In this document: one piece after another, positions 1-10,281 of the stretch | How the letters are laid out: each line of letters opens with the position of its first letter | Position numbering within the stretch: position 1 is the first letter of the stretch | DNA from: Syngnathus acus | Lineage: Eukaryota; Chordata; Actinopteri; Syngnathiformes; Syngnathidae | Direction of reading: 5' to 3' | NCBI RefSeq assembly: GCF_901709675.1 | Contig: NC_051101.1 | Coordinates: 1,606,501 to 1,670,500 of the forward strand | DNA: 64,000 bases | The notes under the pieces: model-generated | Database searches by the model: none | What the model was told of the DNA's origin: nothing | Seen by the model: the letters and a program-made list of their open reading frames with translations, nothing else | Translations under genes and position numbers: made by a program

Positions 1-444
1 GGCCCGCGGGCCAGAACTTTGGATATGGCTGTCCTAAGCGGACGCATCAGGAAGAGAATGCAAACATTTACAAAAGGCTCTTGGATTCTAGCAAAGAAAA
101 AAAAAAAAAATTAAATCTTTGTCGATCAATTCTGTCACTCTTCCTATCTGCCAATTTAAGTAATTTGTTAGGTCCAATACCGAAAATAAAGCAATGTCAA
201 CGTCGAATATAAACGTGATTTTTAATGTTTGTTGACAGTTTTTTTATTCCACAATCAATGTGGGAAATTTTTATAAAAGTGTGTCGAATTGACATATTGC
301 TCCAAGCGCTTTTTATTCAGCAGTAATGTGTTGGTGTCAACAAAAATAGGTAAAAAAAAAAAAAAGGTCAATTTTTACCAATTAAAAAAAAAAGTTCATA
401 TCGGCCGGCCTATTATTCGATTTTGGAACTCACCCGCTCATCTT

Positions 445-1831
445 CTAATAGGCCGACATGAACCACCTGAGGCTTGTTGCACTCAGCACCAGCGCTGATA
501 AGGACCAGCAAGGAGCGACGCAGGACGCTTGATGACATCAGCAACAAATAGGAAAAACATCAGGTAAGAAAATTCCGACTGGAGAGGCACTCCGAGCGGA
601 TTGGTACCTCTCAGGTAAAGAAGGGTGGAGGTATGGCGCCGGGTCACCGCATTTCTGGCCGTGCACGTGTAGTTGCCCTCGCTTTGCTCGTCCATGCGGG
701 GGACCACGTACGAGGAGCCGTTGACGCCGGTGGCGTTGCCGTTGAACTCCCAGGTGAAGTCGGCCGGCGGGAACGAGTTGACCAAGCAGAGCAGCGTCAC
801 TCTGCGGCCAAGCGGGGCTGCCGTGGGCCCCGCAATGGACACGTTATGTGGTCCGACTGCGCAAACAACAATAGCTTTCAAATGAGGCCTTTGAACTTTT
901 AATTTAGACTCAAAGAAGGACATTTGTTGATTTGAAAATGCCGATTACATACACGAGGAGTGCAGAGGCGAGGCCGGCCGACATACTCACAATTGACGGT
1001 GAGGTTGAAGGCGGCTGTCAGAGCGCTGATGGGGTTGCTGACCCGACAGCGGTAGACGCCGCCGTCGTGGCTGCGGACGGGTTGGATGAAGACGGTCACG
1101 TTGCCCGGAGACAAGTTGACGGTGGGCCCAGCGAGGACGGGACGCCCGCCCTTGGTCCACACTCGGGCGCTGACGGAGCCCGAGGCCTCACACGTGACGC
1201 TGGCCGAGTGCTGGTCTTCGATCAGGATGCTCGTGGGACCCCGCACGGTCACCCCGGAGACCGGCACTGGCGAAAATTAAAAACGGATGTTGTTTGTGGG
1301 TCTGAGCCCCCTTTACACAGGAGGCATTTGTCCGAGGACCAACCCACCGTACACGTTGAGCACAACCGTGCCCTGTTTCAGACTCTCGCCCCGCGGTATG
1401 ACGGCGACCACGTACTCCCCGCTGTCAGCCGCCGTCAGCCTCCGGAGCTGCAGGCTGCCGGTGGTTCGATCCAGGGTGATCCGCTCGCCATATCCGTCCC
1501 CGGGTAGGTCTTCGTCGGAGGTGGCGGTGATAACGTTGGCGCCGTTGAAGGTCCAGCTGACAGAGAGGAAGGGGCGCTCTGGGGGCCGGAGGGTGGTGGT
1601 GAAGGTGATGCTGCCGGACACAGCGCCGCTCAACGGGCCCGGCGGGAGCAAGTTCTGAGCCGTGCACGTGCCTGACGAAAGCAGATTAGACCTTGACTCC
1701 AAACTAAATAAATAAATACATAGATAGAGTTGAACTGTACTTCCCAGAACTGCAGAAAAGGAAGAAAGGGGAAGTGTACCTGCAACAAGAAACAAGACAA
1801 CGGAGGTGCTCCACTGCAGCCTACTGTCCAT
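445..1831 (-). CDS. CEACAM-like GPI-anchored Ig protein (gene 1)
   Basis: Five exons read on the minus strand: 1831-1780 (signal peptide, MDSRLQWSTSVVLFLVAG), 1671-1348 (V-like), 1266-991 and 856-608 (C2-type Ig), 527-445 (tail). Lengths sum to 984 bases, 327 residues, with every join in phase 1. The V-like domain keeps the F-strand DSGEY but has no B- or F-strand cysteine, as in CEACAM N-domains. The two C2 domains have the normal cysteine pair (SVTC/YRCR and TLLC/YTCT). The last exon gives a short hydrophobic tail (WSLSALVLSATSLRWFMSAY then stop), which suits a GPI-attachment signal, so the protein would sit on the outer cell surface. The role is inferred to be adhesion or decoy binding. 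Exons 1-4 are secure. The tail exon is chosen because its phase and hydrophobicity fit. Confidence 0.8.
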
Positions 1832-1879
1832 GGCGACTTGACAAGTCTCAAATAAGAAGAGGCCGCTGTCTTCCCGTCT

Positions 1880-1887
1880 CTTTTATG
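1880..1887 (-). promoter_or_regulatory. Possible TATA box of gene 1
   Basis: CATAAAAG lies about 50 bases upstream of the gene 1 start codon on the same strand, a spacing that fits a TATA box with a short 5' leader. Sequence evidence only. Confidence 0.4.
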
Positions 1888-1955
1888 CTCAACAAGCTCC
1901 CCCTTCTCTTAAAAAGGGAACACAAACGCTGGAATGTGCATGTACTGCGTACCAC

Positions 1956-1989
1956 AACACGCACACACGCACACACACGCACACACGCA
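1956..1989. repeat. (CA)n microsatellite
   Basis: Short CACACG/CACA run upstream of gene 1. Confidence 0.9.
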
Positions 1990-2154
1990 GTTCATTGTGC
2001 ACATTTATCACCTTGCACCACACAATTTTTTTCAAATTGAACCAGAATGGGCCATCCGTCTGCCACTGATTTTGAATGACAATTGACGGAAAGGTTCCAA
2101 AAATAAGGAACTCAGCTTTGACGTCATTGTCCGTCAGTGTAATCACCTCCAAGG

Positions 2155-2400
2155 CGAACCCTAGTTTGAAACCCTAACACTAGTTTTAAACTGCATTGAG
2201 ACAAAACTCTAACATGAAATCCTAATTTGAAACTCTAATTTGTAACTCAAACTTGTAAACCTGATGTGAATTCCTAGTTTGAAATCCTACCTTGAGTCTA
2301 TAACTTAAAAGATTCATTTGAAACCCCAACCCTATATAATGAAAGCCGAAACCTACATTGAAATTCTCATTTGAAAACCAAAACAAAATTTAAAATGACA
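2155..2400. repeat. Degenerate CCCTAA-like tandem repeat
   Basis: Phrases such as 'gaaaccctaacactagtttt' recur with decay. They resemble the reverse complement of the clearer TTAGGG-like array at 58042-58415. No coding signal. Confidence 0.55.
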
Positions 2401-4110
2401 AACTTACATTTTTTAAAAACTAAAACTAATGCTTAAACTATCAGAAGCTCAAGTAAAACAAAGCATTTTCGACAAAGTATAAAGCAACAATCATGCTCTA
2501 AAACTAAACAAAAATAACTGAAATTAAATAACACTAAAGTCAAAACTAAATAAAAAGTAACGCCAATGTGAAATCCCGACTCGACCTGACACAAGACGCC
2601 AAGTGATTTTTTTTCTCCGGCTATTTTAGTCACTGATTACAAGATGACAGAGTGCGCCAGGTCAGAGCGGCTTTGCGAGTGTTTGTGCATCGCTTTTGAG
2701 TGAGTCGTGTTTGAGCAGCAGGAGTCAACCGTCTCGTCTGGTTCCGCAACGCCAGGGCGATCAAAGCCTTCTTGGCCATTTCGGAAGGAATTACAGGCCA
2801 AGATGTCGTCAATGGAGCCATGTGAATTAGCGGTGCACAGCGAAAGGCGGCGAAACTGTGCTCGGAGTTGAACTTTTTACGGCACCCGGACTCAAACAAT
2901 CCAGACAATGCATCTCTGTCAAATGCAAATACACAGTGCCTCAACAGTTTCAGGGCCGCACCTGCTTGGAGGGATTTTGGAGTCATTCCTACAATTGTCA
3001 TATTCACTGCTTCTGTTGTGTTGTGTCATCTCGTTATTTCTGACAAATCTGGAGAGGACTGAAAATTGACCAAATTTGGCAGATACATTTATCTCGTGAC
3101 AGAATGTGACAACCCTAATTCACTCAGTAGCGCCCCCTAAAATAAATAAGCATCCTAAACCACCAATCCACACATTTCGAGCTTCCATTTTTCTCTGTCC
3201 AGTACTGAATAGTTTTCCCTAAACTTCACATATTTTCACCCAAAATGAATATAACAGCAGCTAAGGTCTGAAATGGAGTCACCTCTTGTTAATATCGTGG
3301 AGTTATGCTGATGCGGTGGCCACACAAGAAGAGCTGCAGGGTGACCGCCTGTCACAAATCACAAAGTCCAATGATCTCCGCACAACAAGGCTCATAAAAA
3401 TAATAACCATTCTGAGCTCATTGACACAACTCTGCATATTTTTCATCCAAGGAAACAAATATTCACGAGTAATTTACACGATCAACATATTTATAAAAGC
3501 AAAACAAATCTCCACTAGGTGCATAAAGCTGCAAACTAACCAAATAACGCAAGGAATCATGCTTAATAGCACCACGGTCATTAGATCTTTTTTATATCTC
3601 ATGTTCCTCACCTGCTTTATGAACTTGAAGATAAGAACATGAAAACTAATAAAATGTTTATTGTCTACTTGTCTTTTCCATGCGATTGAAATGCAACTCA
3701 CGTACTGCGATTACATTTTATTGGCATGAGATAACCAGTGTACAATAATAGTTATTAAACATTTAATATATACACAAATACAATATGTACACAAAAGCAA
3801 ATGTGGCGCATTGTCAAAATATTTTACCTTTTTGTACATACGCGTGCACAAATAATTACACCCATTCCTTCAAAATAGTTGCTCATCTGCAATTTTAAAA
3901 ATGAATAAACAACTGTCTGTATTACTGAAATAAACACAGAGACAACTCAAAGAGCTCTAATTTCGTGCGGCGTATCACTGCATGTAGGTGGGTTTGACCC
4001 GCTCGTGCTAATTTCACAGATGAGCACAAGCCGGCAGATCTACGAGAGGGAGGCCTGAGCCGCGGAGGGCGTGGTCCACAGCCAACTTCCATCCCGGCCA
4101 TGGCAGAAGC
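2401..4110. other. Intergenic, no gene recognised
   Basis: AT-rich sequence between gene 1 and the putative tail exons of gene 2. A 125-codon open frame on the minus strand at 2630-3007 has no recognisable domain. I see no RNA gene or clear transposon here. Confidence 0.5.
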
Positions 4111-4638
4111 TCATCTGTGCCGTGACGCGGACGTTTTGAGACCGCCCTCCAAATTGGCAAACACGCTGTGAACCGAGTGCTAAAATGAAACGGGAGACAT
4201 GCTAACCATTCGGTCGCTGAGTGTGGCGTGTCACTACATTACAACTAAAATCACGAAGTAGGAATAAATAAATGAAAGAATGGAGTTTTGTTTTCATGTG
4301 GGGGACTCAGTTGCACTTCTCTTCTGCAGAAAACAAACAGCAAAAATCTGTTATCAACTAATCCATTTTTGTATTTGGATGCAGACAAAAATTGTCAGAC
4401 TCACCTTGAAAGGAAGCAGCAGACTAACGCTCGCTCTGAGTTCCAGCTGCGATCTTGTACATGTCTGATTGCTTCACCCTCATACTTTTTCTCCCTAGAA
4501 TGCAGTCAAGTTGGTCTTTATTGATAGAGTAGAGTCTAAAAAATAGTTTTGACCAAATAAGACGAGAACTAACCTGTTTTGAGAGTTGGATATATGCTTC
4601 TGTGTCTGTCAAGTCAAATGAATATGATGTTGAAATAT
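4111..4638 (-). pseudogene. Putative cytoplasmic-tail exons of gene 2, possibly out of use
   Basis: Two exon-like blocks lie downstream of the transmembrane exon of gene 2. The first (4638-4574) ends in CAG|GTTAGT and contains TDTEAYIQLSKQ with a YxxL motif. The second (4179-4111) follows a pyrimidine-rich acceptor, has exactly 23 codons ending in TGA, and contains VFANLEGG, where F may replace the tyrosine of an ITIM-like motif. Their mutual phase (0) matches the last two exons of gene 4. However, joining the transmembrane exon (phase 2) to the first block breaks the frame, and there is no room for the small connecting exon that gene 4 has. They may be decayed remnants or used in an isoform I cannot reconstruct. 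Confidence 0.35.
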
Positions 4639-4708
4639 CTCCCACAAAGCCATAAAAAAGTCATATTTTTCTTCTCTCTTCTCGATATGCGTAATAATAT
4701 GAGGAGGT

Positions 4709-7700
4709 TCACCTTTGCCTTCTCCTGAGACCATACAGGATCAAGCCGATCACCATGCCGACGACAACACAGCATGCAACTGCGACGGCGGCAGCGACCG
4801 TAACAGACGTCCAGCAGTTGCAGTCGGACAAGTCTGGAAAAAGAAAAAGATGTTCGTTACTCACAACAAATTGCACTACCTACAATGACATAACAATTTC
4901 AACACAAACTATTATTTAATTTACTTTATCCACAGGCATGAGGAAAAAACTGACGAGACCGTTGTTGTTGCTTTTTGTTCCTTTGGCATTGTTGTGCCAA
5001 AAGAAACCCGTCTTCTTTTTTCCGTTCGTCACATTCATCAAAATTCATTAAAATGATCCAAAAATTGAAGAAAACAAGGCAATGTAATAGTGTTTTTTTA
5101 CTTATTTAACTTGCATACAAATTCAATTTGCAGTGAACTTGGTTGCGCACGACGTACCCGAAACAGCCAACTGATGGCTTCCACTGGCGCTCTGTCCGGT
5201 GACGGCATTCCGGGCTGTGCACACGTACTCGCCAGCATCCCAATGTTGGCTTGCAACGATGACCAATGCAGCTGCGTGCACACCCGTGGGCTTTCCGTTC
5301 AAAAGCCAGGAGAAGCTCGCTGTCGGGACAGACAAGGCGGAGCAGAGAAGCATGGCGTGCTGTCCGCCGAAAACGGAGTCCGGGCCCTCGATGGTCAGGC
5401 TGTCTGGTCCGTCTGACAAGACAAGTATACAAAACAATCGTAATTTCAGTAACTAAAAAAAATAAAAACAAGCACCATTCTGAGGTCATCTAGCTTCACC
5501 CGAATGCTAAATAGCCTCTATGTTGCGGTGTTACAACATGAAAGCAGTCACAGTTTCATTATTTATCTGTTGCAAAGAACGACTAATATCAGTGCCGTAT
5601 TGACGAGCTGAGAGTGTGTGCCTTAAACTCACACTGAATGAAAAGATGCATTGGGCGACTCAGTGCCGCACTGACGCCGTTAGACACGTTGACGCTGAAC
5701 GGTCCTTGGTCGTTGCGCGTCATGTTCACTACAGTGAGCGTCGAGCCTCCGTCACTGAAGTGAACTCTATGACTGGCCGAGACCTCTGAGCTGCCGTTCA
5801 ACCACAGGAAGGAAAGTCCCGACCCGGCAGTCGAACAGGACAAGGTCGCTGAGCTGAACTCAAACATGACTGTGAGGTTTGAGGTAAGGCTCACGTTGGA
5901 AACCGGTGCTGCGGACGATTACACCAAGTTTTAGCTCACATTGTGGTCCAGGCTGAGGAACCCCCGATCTGGCCTAACTTACTCTGTATAAAGATTGCAG
6001 ATGGCTTTGTTGTTTGATATTTCTCAGTTTTGTTGTTAAAAGCCCGGCAGCTGTAGTTCCCGCTTTGGTTCTCCTGAACCTTCTGCAGATTGAGCACCGC
6101 GCCGACCTGGGACAGCAGGTCTCCATTGAAGAACCACTCAAACAGGGCAGGAGGTCTGGATGCAGCTGAGCAGGACAGGCTGAGGTTGGATCCTCTCACA
6201 AAGTATTCCCCGGAGGGATAGAGCTGGAAAAAAATGCTCTCTGGTCCATCTGTGGTGAAACAAAAAAAATAAAAGTCATTCCAACCACCAATGAATGTCC
6301 AAAAATGTTGTTTGACTCACAGCTGATGGCGAGTTTGAGCGGCGTGCTGGTGGCGCTGCTGAAGTTATTGAAGACATGACATGCGTAGGGACCCTCGTCG
6401 TAGCGGCTCACGTTCGAGATGGTGACGACGGCGCCTTTGCCGCCGATCTGGACTCGGTCACCGGCCGCCAGCTCGGAGCTGCCGTTGCGCCAAACAAACG
6501 TTGGGAACGATCCGGTCGAGGAGCACAAGAGCCTGACAGAGCTGCTCAGCTCTTCCATGTCCGTACTGCTGGCAATGATCACCACATTAGAGATTCCTGC
6601 TACAAGAATACAAAAAAAAAACATTAAAAGAGGACAGAATCAGCCGCATCACTTCCGCGACACGAATCGCCTTGGATTCAAATGTTTTCATCCAACTTAC
6701 ATCTTTTCACCGAAATAGCCACGAGCTCTGATGTTAGATTCTTCATAGTTTTGTCATTAAAGGCCTGACAGCTGTAGTTTCCACTCTGATGCAAATGAAC
6801 GTTCATCAGCTTGAGTTCCGATCCAGCCTGGGACAAAAGCACTCCATTGCGGAACCAGACAAATTTTGGCAGAGGGCCCGAGTTCACTGAGCAAATGAGG
6901 TCCACGTCCGAACCTTCGTCGTAGTTCTCTTGGGACGGCCGGCTCGTCAGGTTAATATTCTCCGGTCCAACTATGGGGGGAAAAGCGCATCACTGATAAG
7001 CAAGGTGATAGTCAAGTCAATGTTACTTTTAGAGCACAGAAGATAAATAGTGACAACAGAACAATGGTGGGGAGGACAAGAAAACAAGGGCCGAAGCGGC
7101 AACTGATGAAAATAAGGTTTGTGGCTCACAGTAGACCGACAGGACCACCGGATCACTGGTGCTGTTGCTGATGGTGTTGAACACGTGACACCGAAACGGG
7201 CCTTGATCGTAGCGGGTCATGTTGACGACAGTAAGCTTGGCGCCTCCGTCCGTGAGCTGAACTCTCTCGCCTTCTATAACCTCGACGCTGCCATTCAGCC
7301 AGCGGAAGGAGGGCGAGGTCCCGGCCGAGGAGCAGGACATACTGACGGGTCCGCTGAATTCAAACATTTCTGTGGCGTTGGTCTTGATCTCCACGCTAGA
7401 AACTGGTGCTGTAGACAATGCAGAAAACTCAAGACTCCATTATGTGGAAATCAGAACGTCAATAAACCCATTTTGATCATACACATACCAATTATAGTTA
7501 TAGCCGAGCGGCGAGTTTTGGACTTCATTGTTTTGTTGTTGAAGGCTTGACAGCGGTAGTTCCCGCTCTGACTGTGCAGAACATTCTGCAGTCTGAGCTC
7601 AGGTCCCGAAGCAGCCAACGGGTTTCCATCCAAGGACCACTGGAACACTGCAGGAGGTCGTGATCCAGCAGAGCAGGACAGGTTGATGTTGGAGCCTTCC

Positions 7701-9456
7701 AAGTGGTATTTGAGTGACGGGGATGTGGTCAACTGGATGTTTTCCGGGCCATCTGCAGAGGGATAAAAAAAGGGGCTCATTATGAAGCTTGGCGATGGGG
7801 CTGAGAAGTAAAACCAGAAACAATCAGAACAATGTCGAGGAGCTCACAGCTGATGTAGAGCTGGACCGGGTCACTGGTGCCATTACTGATCACGTTGAAC
7901 ACGTGACACCTGAACGATCCTTGGTCGTAGCGGGTCACGCGACTTAAGGTGAGGTTGGAGCCGCCGGCGGTGATCTGAACTCTATCCCCGGCCGTCATTG
8001 GCAAGCTGCCGTTCAGCCAGCGGAAAGAGAGTCCGGAACCAGCGGCGACGGAGCAGGACATGCTGAGCGGACGGTTGGACTCCAACAGGTCTGTGCCACT
8101 TGCAACCAAGACCACGCCGAAGATCCGTTCTGTGAATAAAAACTGTAAATGGCTGGACGAATAAATATGAACGCAAGCACGTACCGTGTACATCCACTTT
8201 GCAGTTCCCACTCTGATGAGCCCCACCGGCCGGGACGATGGTGATCCTGAAATTTCCGGTGTCCCTCAGGCTCACGTTCCTCAGCTCCAGCGATCCCGTG
8301 TGACGGAGGAGGGTGATCCTGTCCCGGTACTCGGGCGCCGTGACGTTGGCAACGCTCGTGGAGGATATGACGATGCTAGTGGCACCGTGCATGTCTGTCA
8401 CGCTCCAGGTGATCACCAGGAAGGGTTCTGCCGGCGGAGACACCGTGGTGGCCAGCGTCAGCGTTTCGCCGGCAACCGCCACCAGCCTGTCAGCAGGCAG
8501 CACACCGGCGGCGTAGCTCGAGCCTGACCAGCGCAAAAGATGGGATTTGAGTCACTTTTGAAATCATTGAATTATGAGATTGGAGTAATCCTAAAATATT
8601 TACCAACTATTGCAATTCACATAAAATCCAGACTACCAGACTGAAAAACAGTTTCTTCCCGAAAGCCATCACCACACTGAACTCTGAGAGGAAACAACAC
8701 CAGCTATAGTATGTTACCAATGCACCTTTATACTAACACTGTCACTGCTGCTGTCAACACTACGTGCAATAACTATTTATTATTTAATTCCTGTACATAC
8801 CTCATTCATGTTTATATAAATAGCCACATTGTACACACCGTAAATAAGATTCTTTCACTTTTATTCTTTATGCTCCCTTTATACTTCTTAATTTTTGTAA
8901 TGTTTAGTTTTTGGGATTTCTTTTTTTTTATTGCACTGGAAAGGGAGAAGCTCTCCAATTTCGTTGTACAATCGCATTGTAAAATGACAATATACGGCAT
9001 TCTATTCTATTCTAAAAACTATCCATCCATCCATTATCTGTACCGCTTGTCCCCGCTAACCAGTGCGCCACACTGTGCTGCCTTATAAAAAACTAACACA
9101 TATAAAATACTGCAGACTTATTTCATTGTTACAATTATTCACAATACTAACAATGATTAGCACAATTGTGTATTCATAATCAATGATGAGTACATTTAAC
9201 ATAATTAATTCCTATTTGAAATGTGAAACAATCCAATTGATCACAGCATATATTTCATTTCGAAATGATAAATATCAGAATGTATTCAGAATGTAAAATT
9301 GTCAAAACTCCTTTACAACCTTTTGACAGTTCATTTAACAACAAGATGTATTTGGTTTTTAAAAGATCGACATGTCAATATTCATAATTGACGAGCGTGC
9401 GAGGGCTGACCTGACAGGGCTCCCAGCAACATCAGAAGCAGCACGCGTGCGGCCAT
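4709..9456 (-). CDS. CEACAM-like transmembrane protein, V plus eight Ig domains (gene 2)
   Basis: Eleven exons, minus strand: 9456-9411 (signal, MAARVLLLMLLGALSG), 8523-8185 (V-like, no disulphide), then C2-type exons 8129-7848, 7752-7489, 7408-7130, 6970-6701, 6599-6321, 6249-5983, 5908-5633, 5412-5158, and a transmembrane exon from 4833. The sum is 2682 bases, 893 residues, all joins phase 1. C2 exons alternate between two types: A (start EP/AP, RYDQGPFRCHVFN) and B (YGPEN join, SGNYxCxAFN), as if a two-exon cassette was duplicated. The membrane segment (SVTVAAAVAVACCVVVGMVI) is followed by LRRRQR and an immediate TGA, giving almost no cytoplasmic tail. A donor (AAAG|GTGAAC) overlaps that stop, so a longer tail could be spliced in. 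The A-type domain at 5908-5633 has lost its second cysteine. Confidence 0.82.
8596..9016 (+). mobile_element. LINE 3'-end fragment (CR1/L2-type tail)
   Basis: Lies in the first intron of gene 2. It holds a decayed C-terminal LINE phrase (RLKNSFFPKAITTLNS-like) followed by a 3' UTR ending in 'ttctattctattcta', the short tandem tail typical of these retrotransposons. Strongly 5'-truncated. Confidence 0.6.
9018..9090 (-). mobile_element. Short tRNA-SINE remnant
   Basis: Sequence 'ccatccatccattatctgtaccgcttgtccccgc' followed by a gtgcgccac head fragment matches the two ends of the SINE at 18680-19060 in reverse, with the middle deleted. Confidence 0.5.
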
Positions 9457-10281
9457 CGCTGCAGGCTTCGGACATCGATTAGCGATTGCAGAGACGTGGC
9501 AGCGCACTTAAGGCACCACTTAGAGGGGAGGAGCCTCAACCTACTTGAACCTTGGCTCACTTCAATGCTTTGGCACAATTGTTTTTTTTGTCCTAAAATT
9601 TAACTGTTCACTTTCTCAATGTTATGAGGTATTCTGGTGCATGTCAGGAAAAAAAGTTAATTTACTGCTAATTCAAAAAGTGGAACTCCTATGGATACAT
9701 ATTTAATGTATTGAGATGCGCCCGATGTGTCATGACCAAACAATGGGTTAGCAAAAAAAAAAAAAAAGTAGTTTTTCGAGTTGAAGTTTTCATATTCCAC
9801 TCAGTGGAATTGATGTACAAAGTCATGAATTATTTCTGCGAGAAAGGCGTGAACACAATTGGTGCCGTCTTTCTTGATAGACGCATGCAACAACAAACCT
9901 TGCCACATGAGCTTTGATAAACGTTTATGGCGTGACCATCCCGATAAGGAGTTATCACAAAGCCATCAGAATACCCATATGGCTCCATGATAACACTTTG
10001 GATGGACGCCGGCGAATAAAAGAACAAAGTGAAGATCAAATGGAAGGTCAAATGAGGTTGAGCTTGAATATGAAGAAATGAGACACAAATTATCTTTCAC
10101 GGCTGTCAAAATGAAGCAAAATGAAGAAGTATACGTCAGGAGACACTACATAGGATGTCACAAGTCCTCATGTATCTTTTATTATGATGTCGGACAGCAC
10201 TTTTGCAAACAGTCAAATAACATTGGAGGAGGGACAAGCTTTGAATGGAGGTACAACAAACACGTTCAGAGAAAACGTCTT
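9457..10281. other. Intergenic between genes 2 and 3
   Basis: AT-rich. Minus-strand frame 10051-9830 is tyrosine-rich but has no splice-phase link to either neighbouring gene. No other structure seen. Confidence 0.5.

Noticed and set aside
2630-3007. 125-codon minus-strand frame
   Set aside because: No domain or splice-phase link to neighbours; composition not clearly coding.
9830-10051. Tyrosine-rich minus-strand frame (EPYGYSDGFVITPY) that might be a signalling tail
   Set aside because: No acceptor in the right phase for gene 3, whose GPI tail exon at 10355-10282 already completes the gene.
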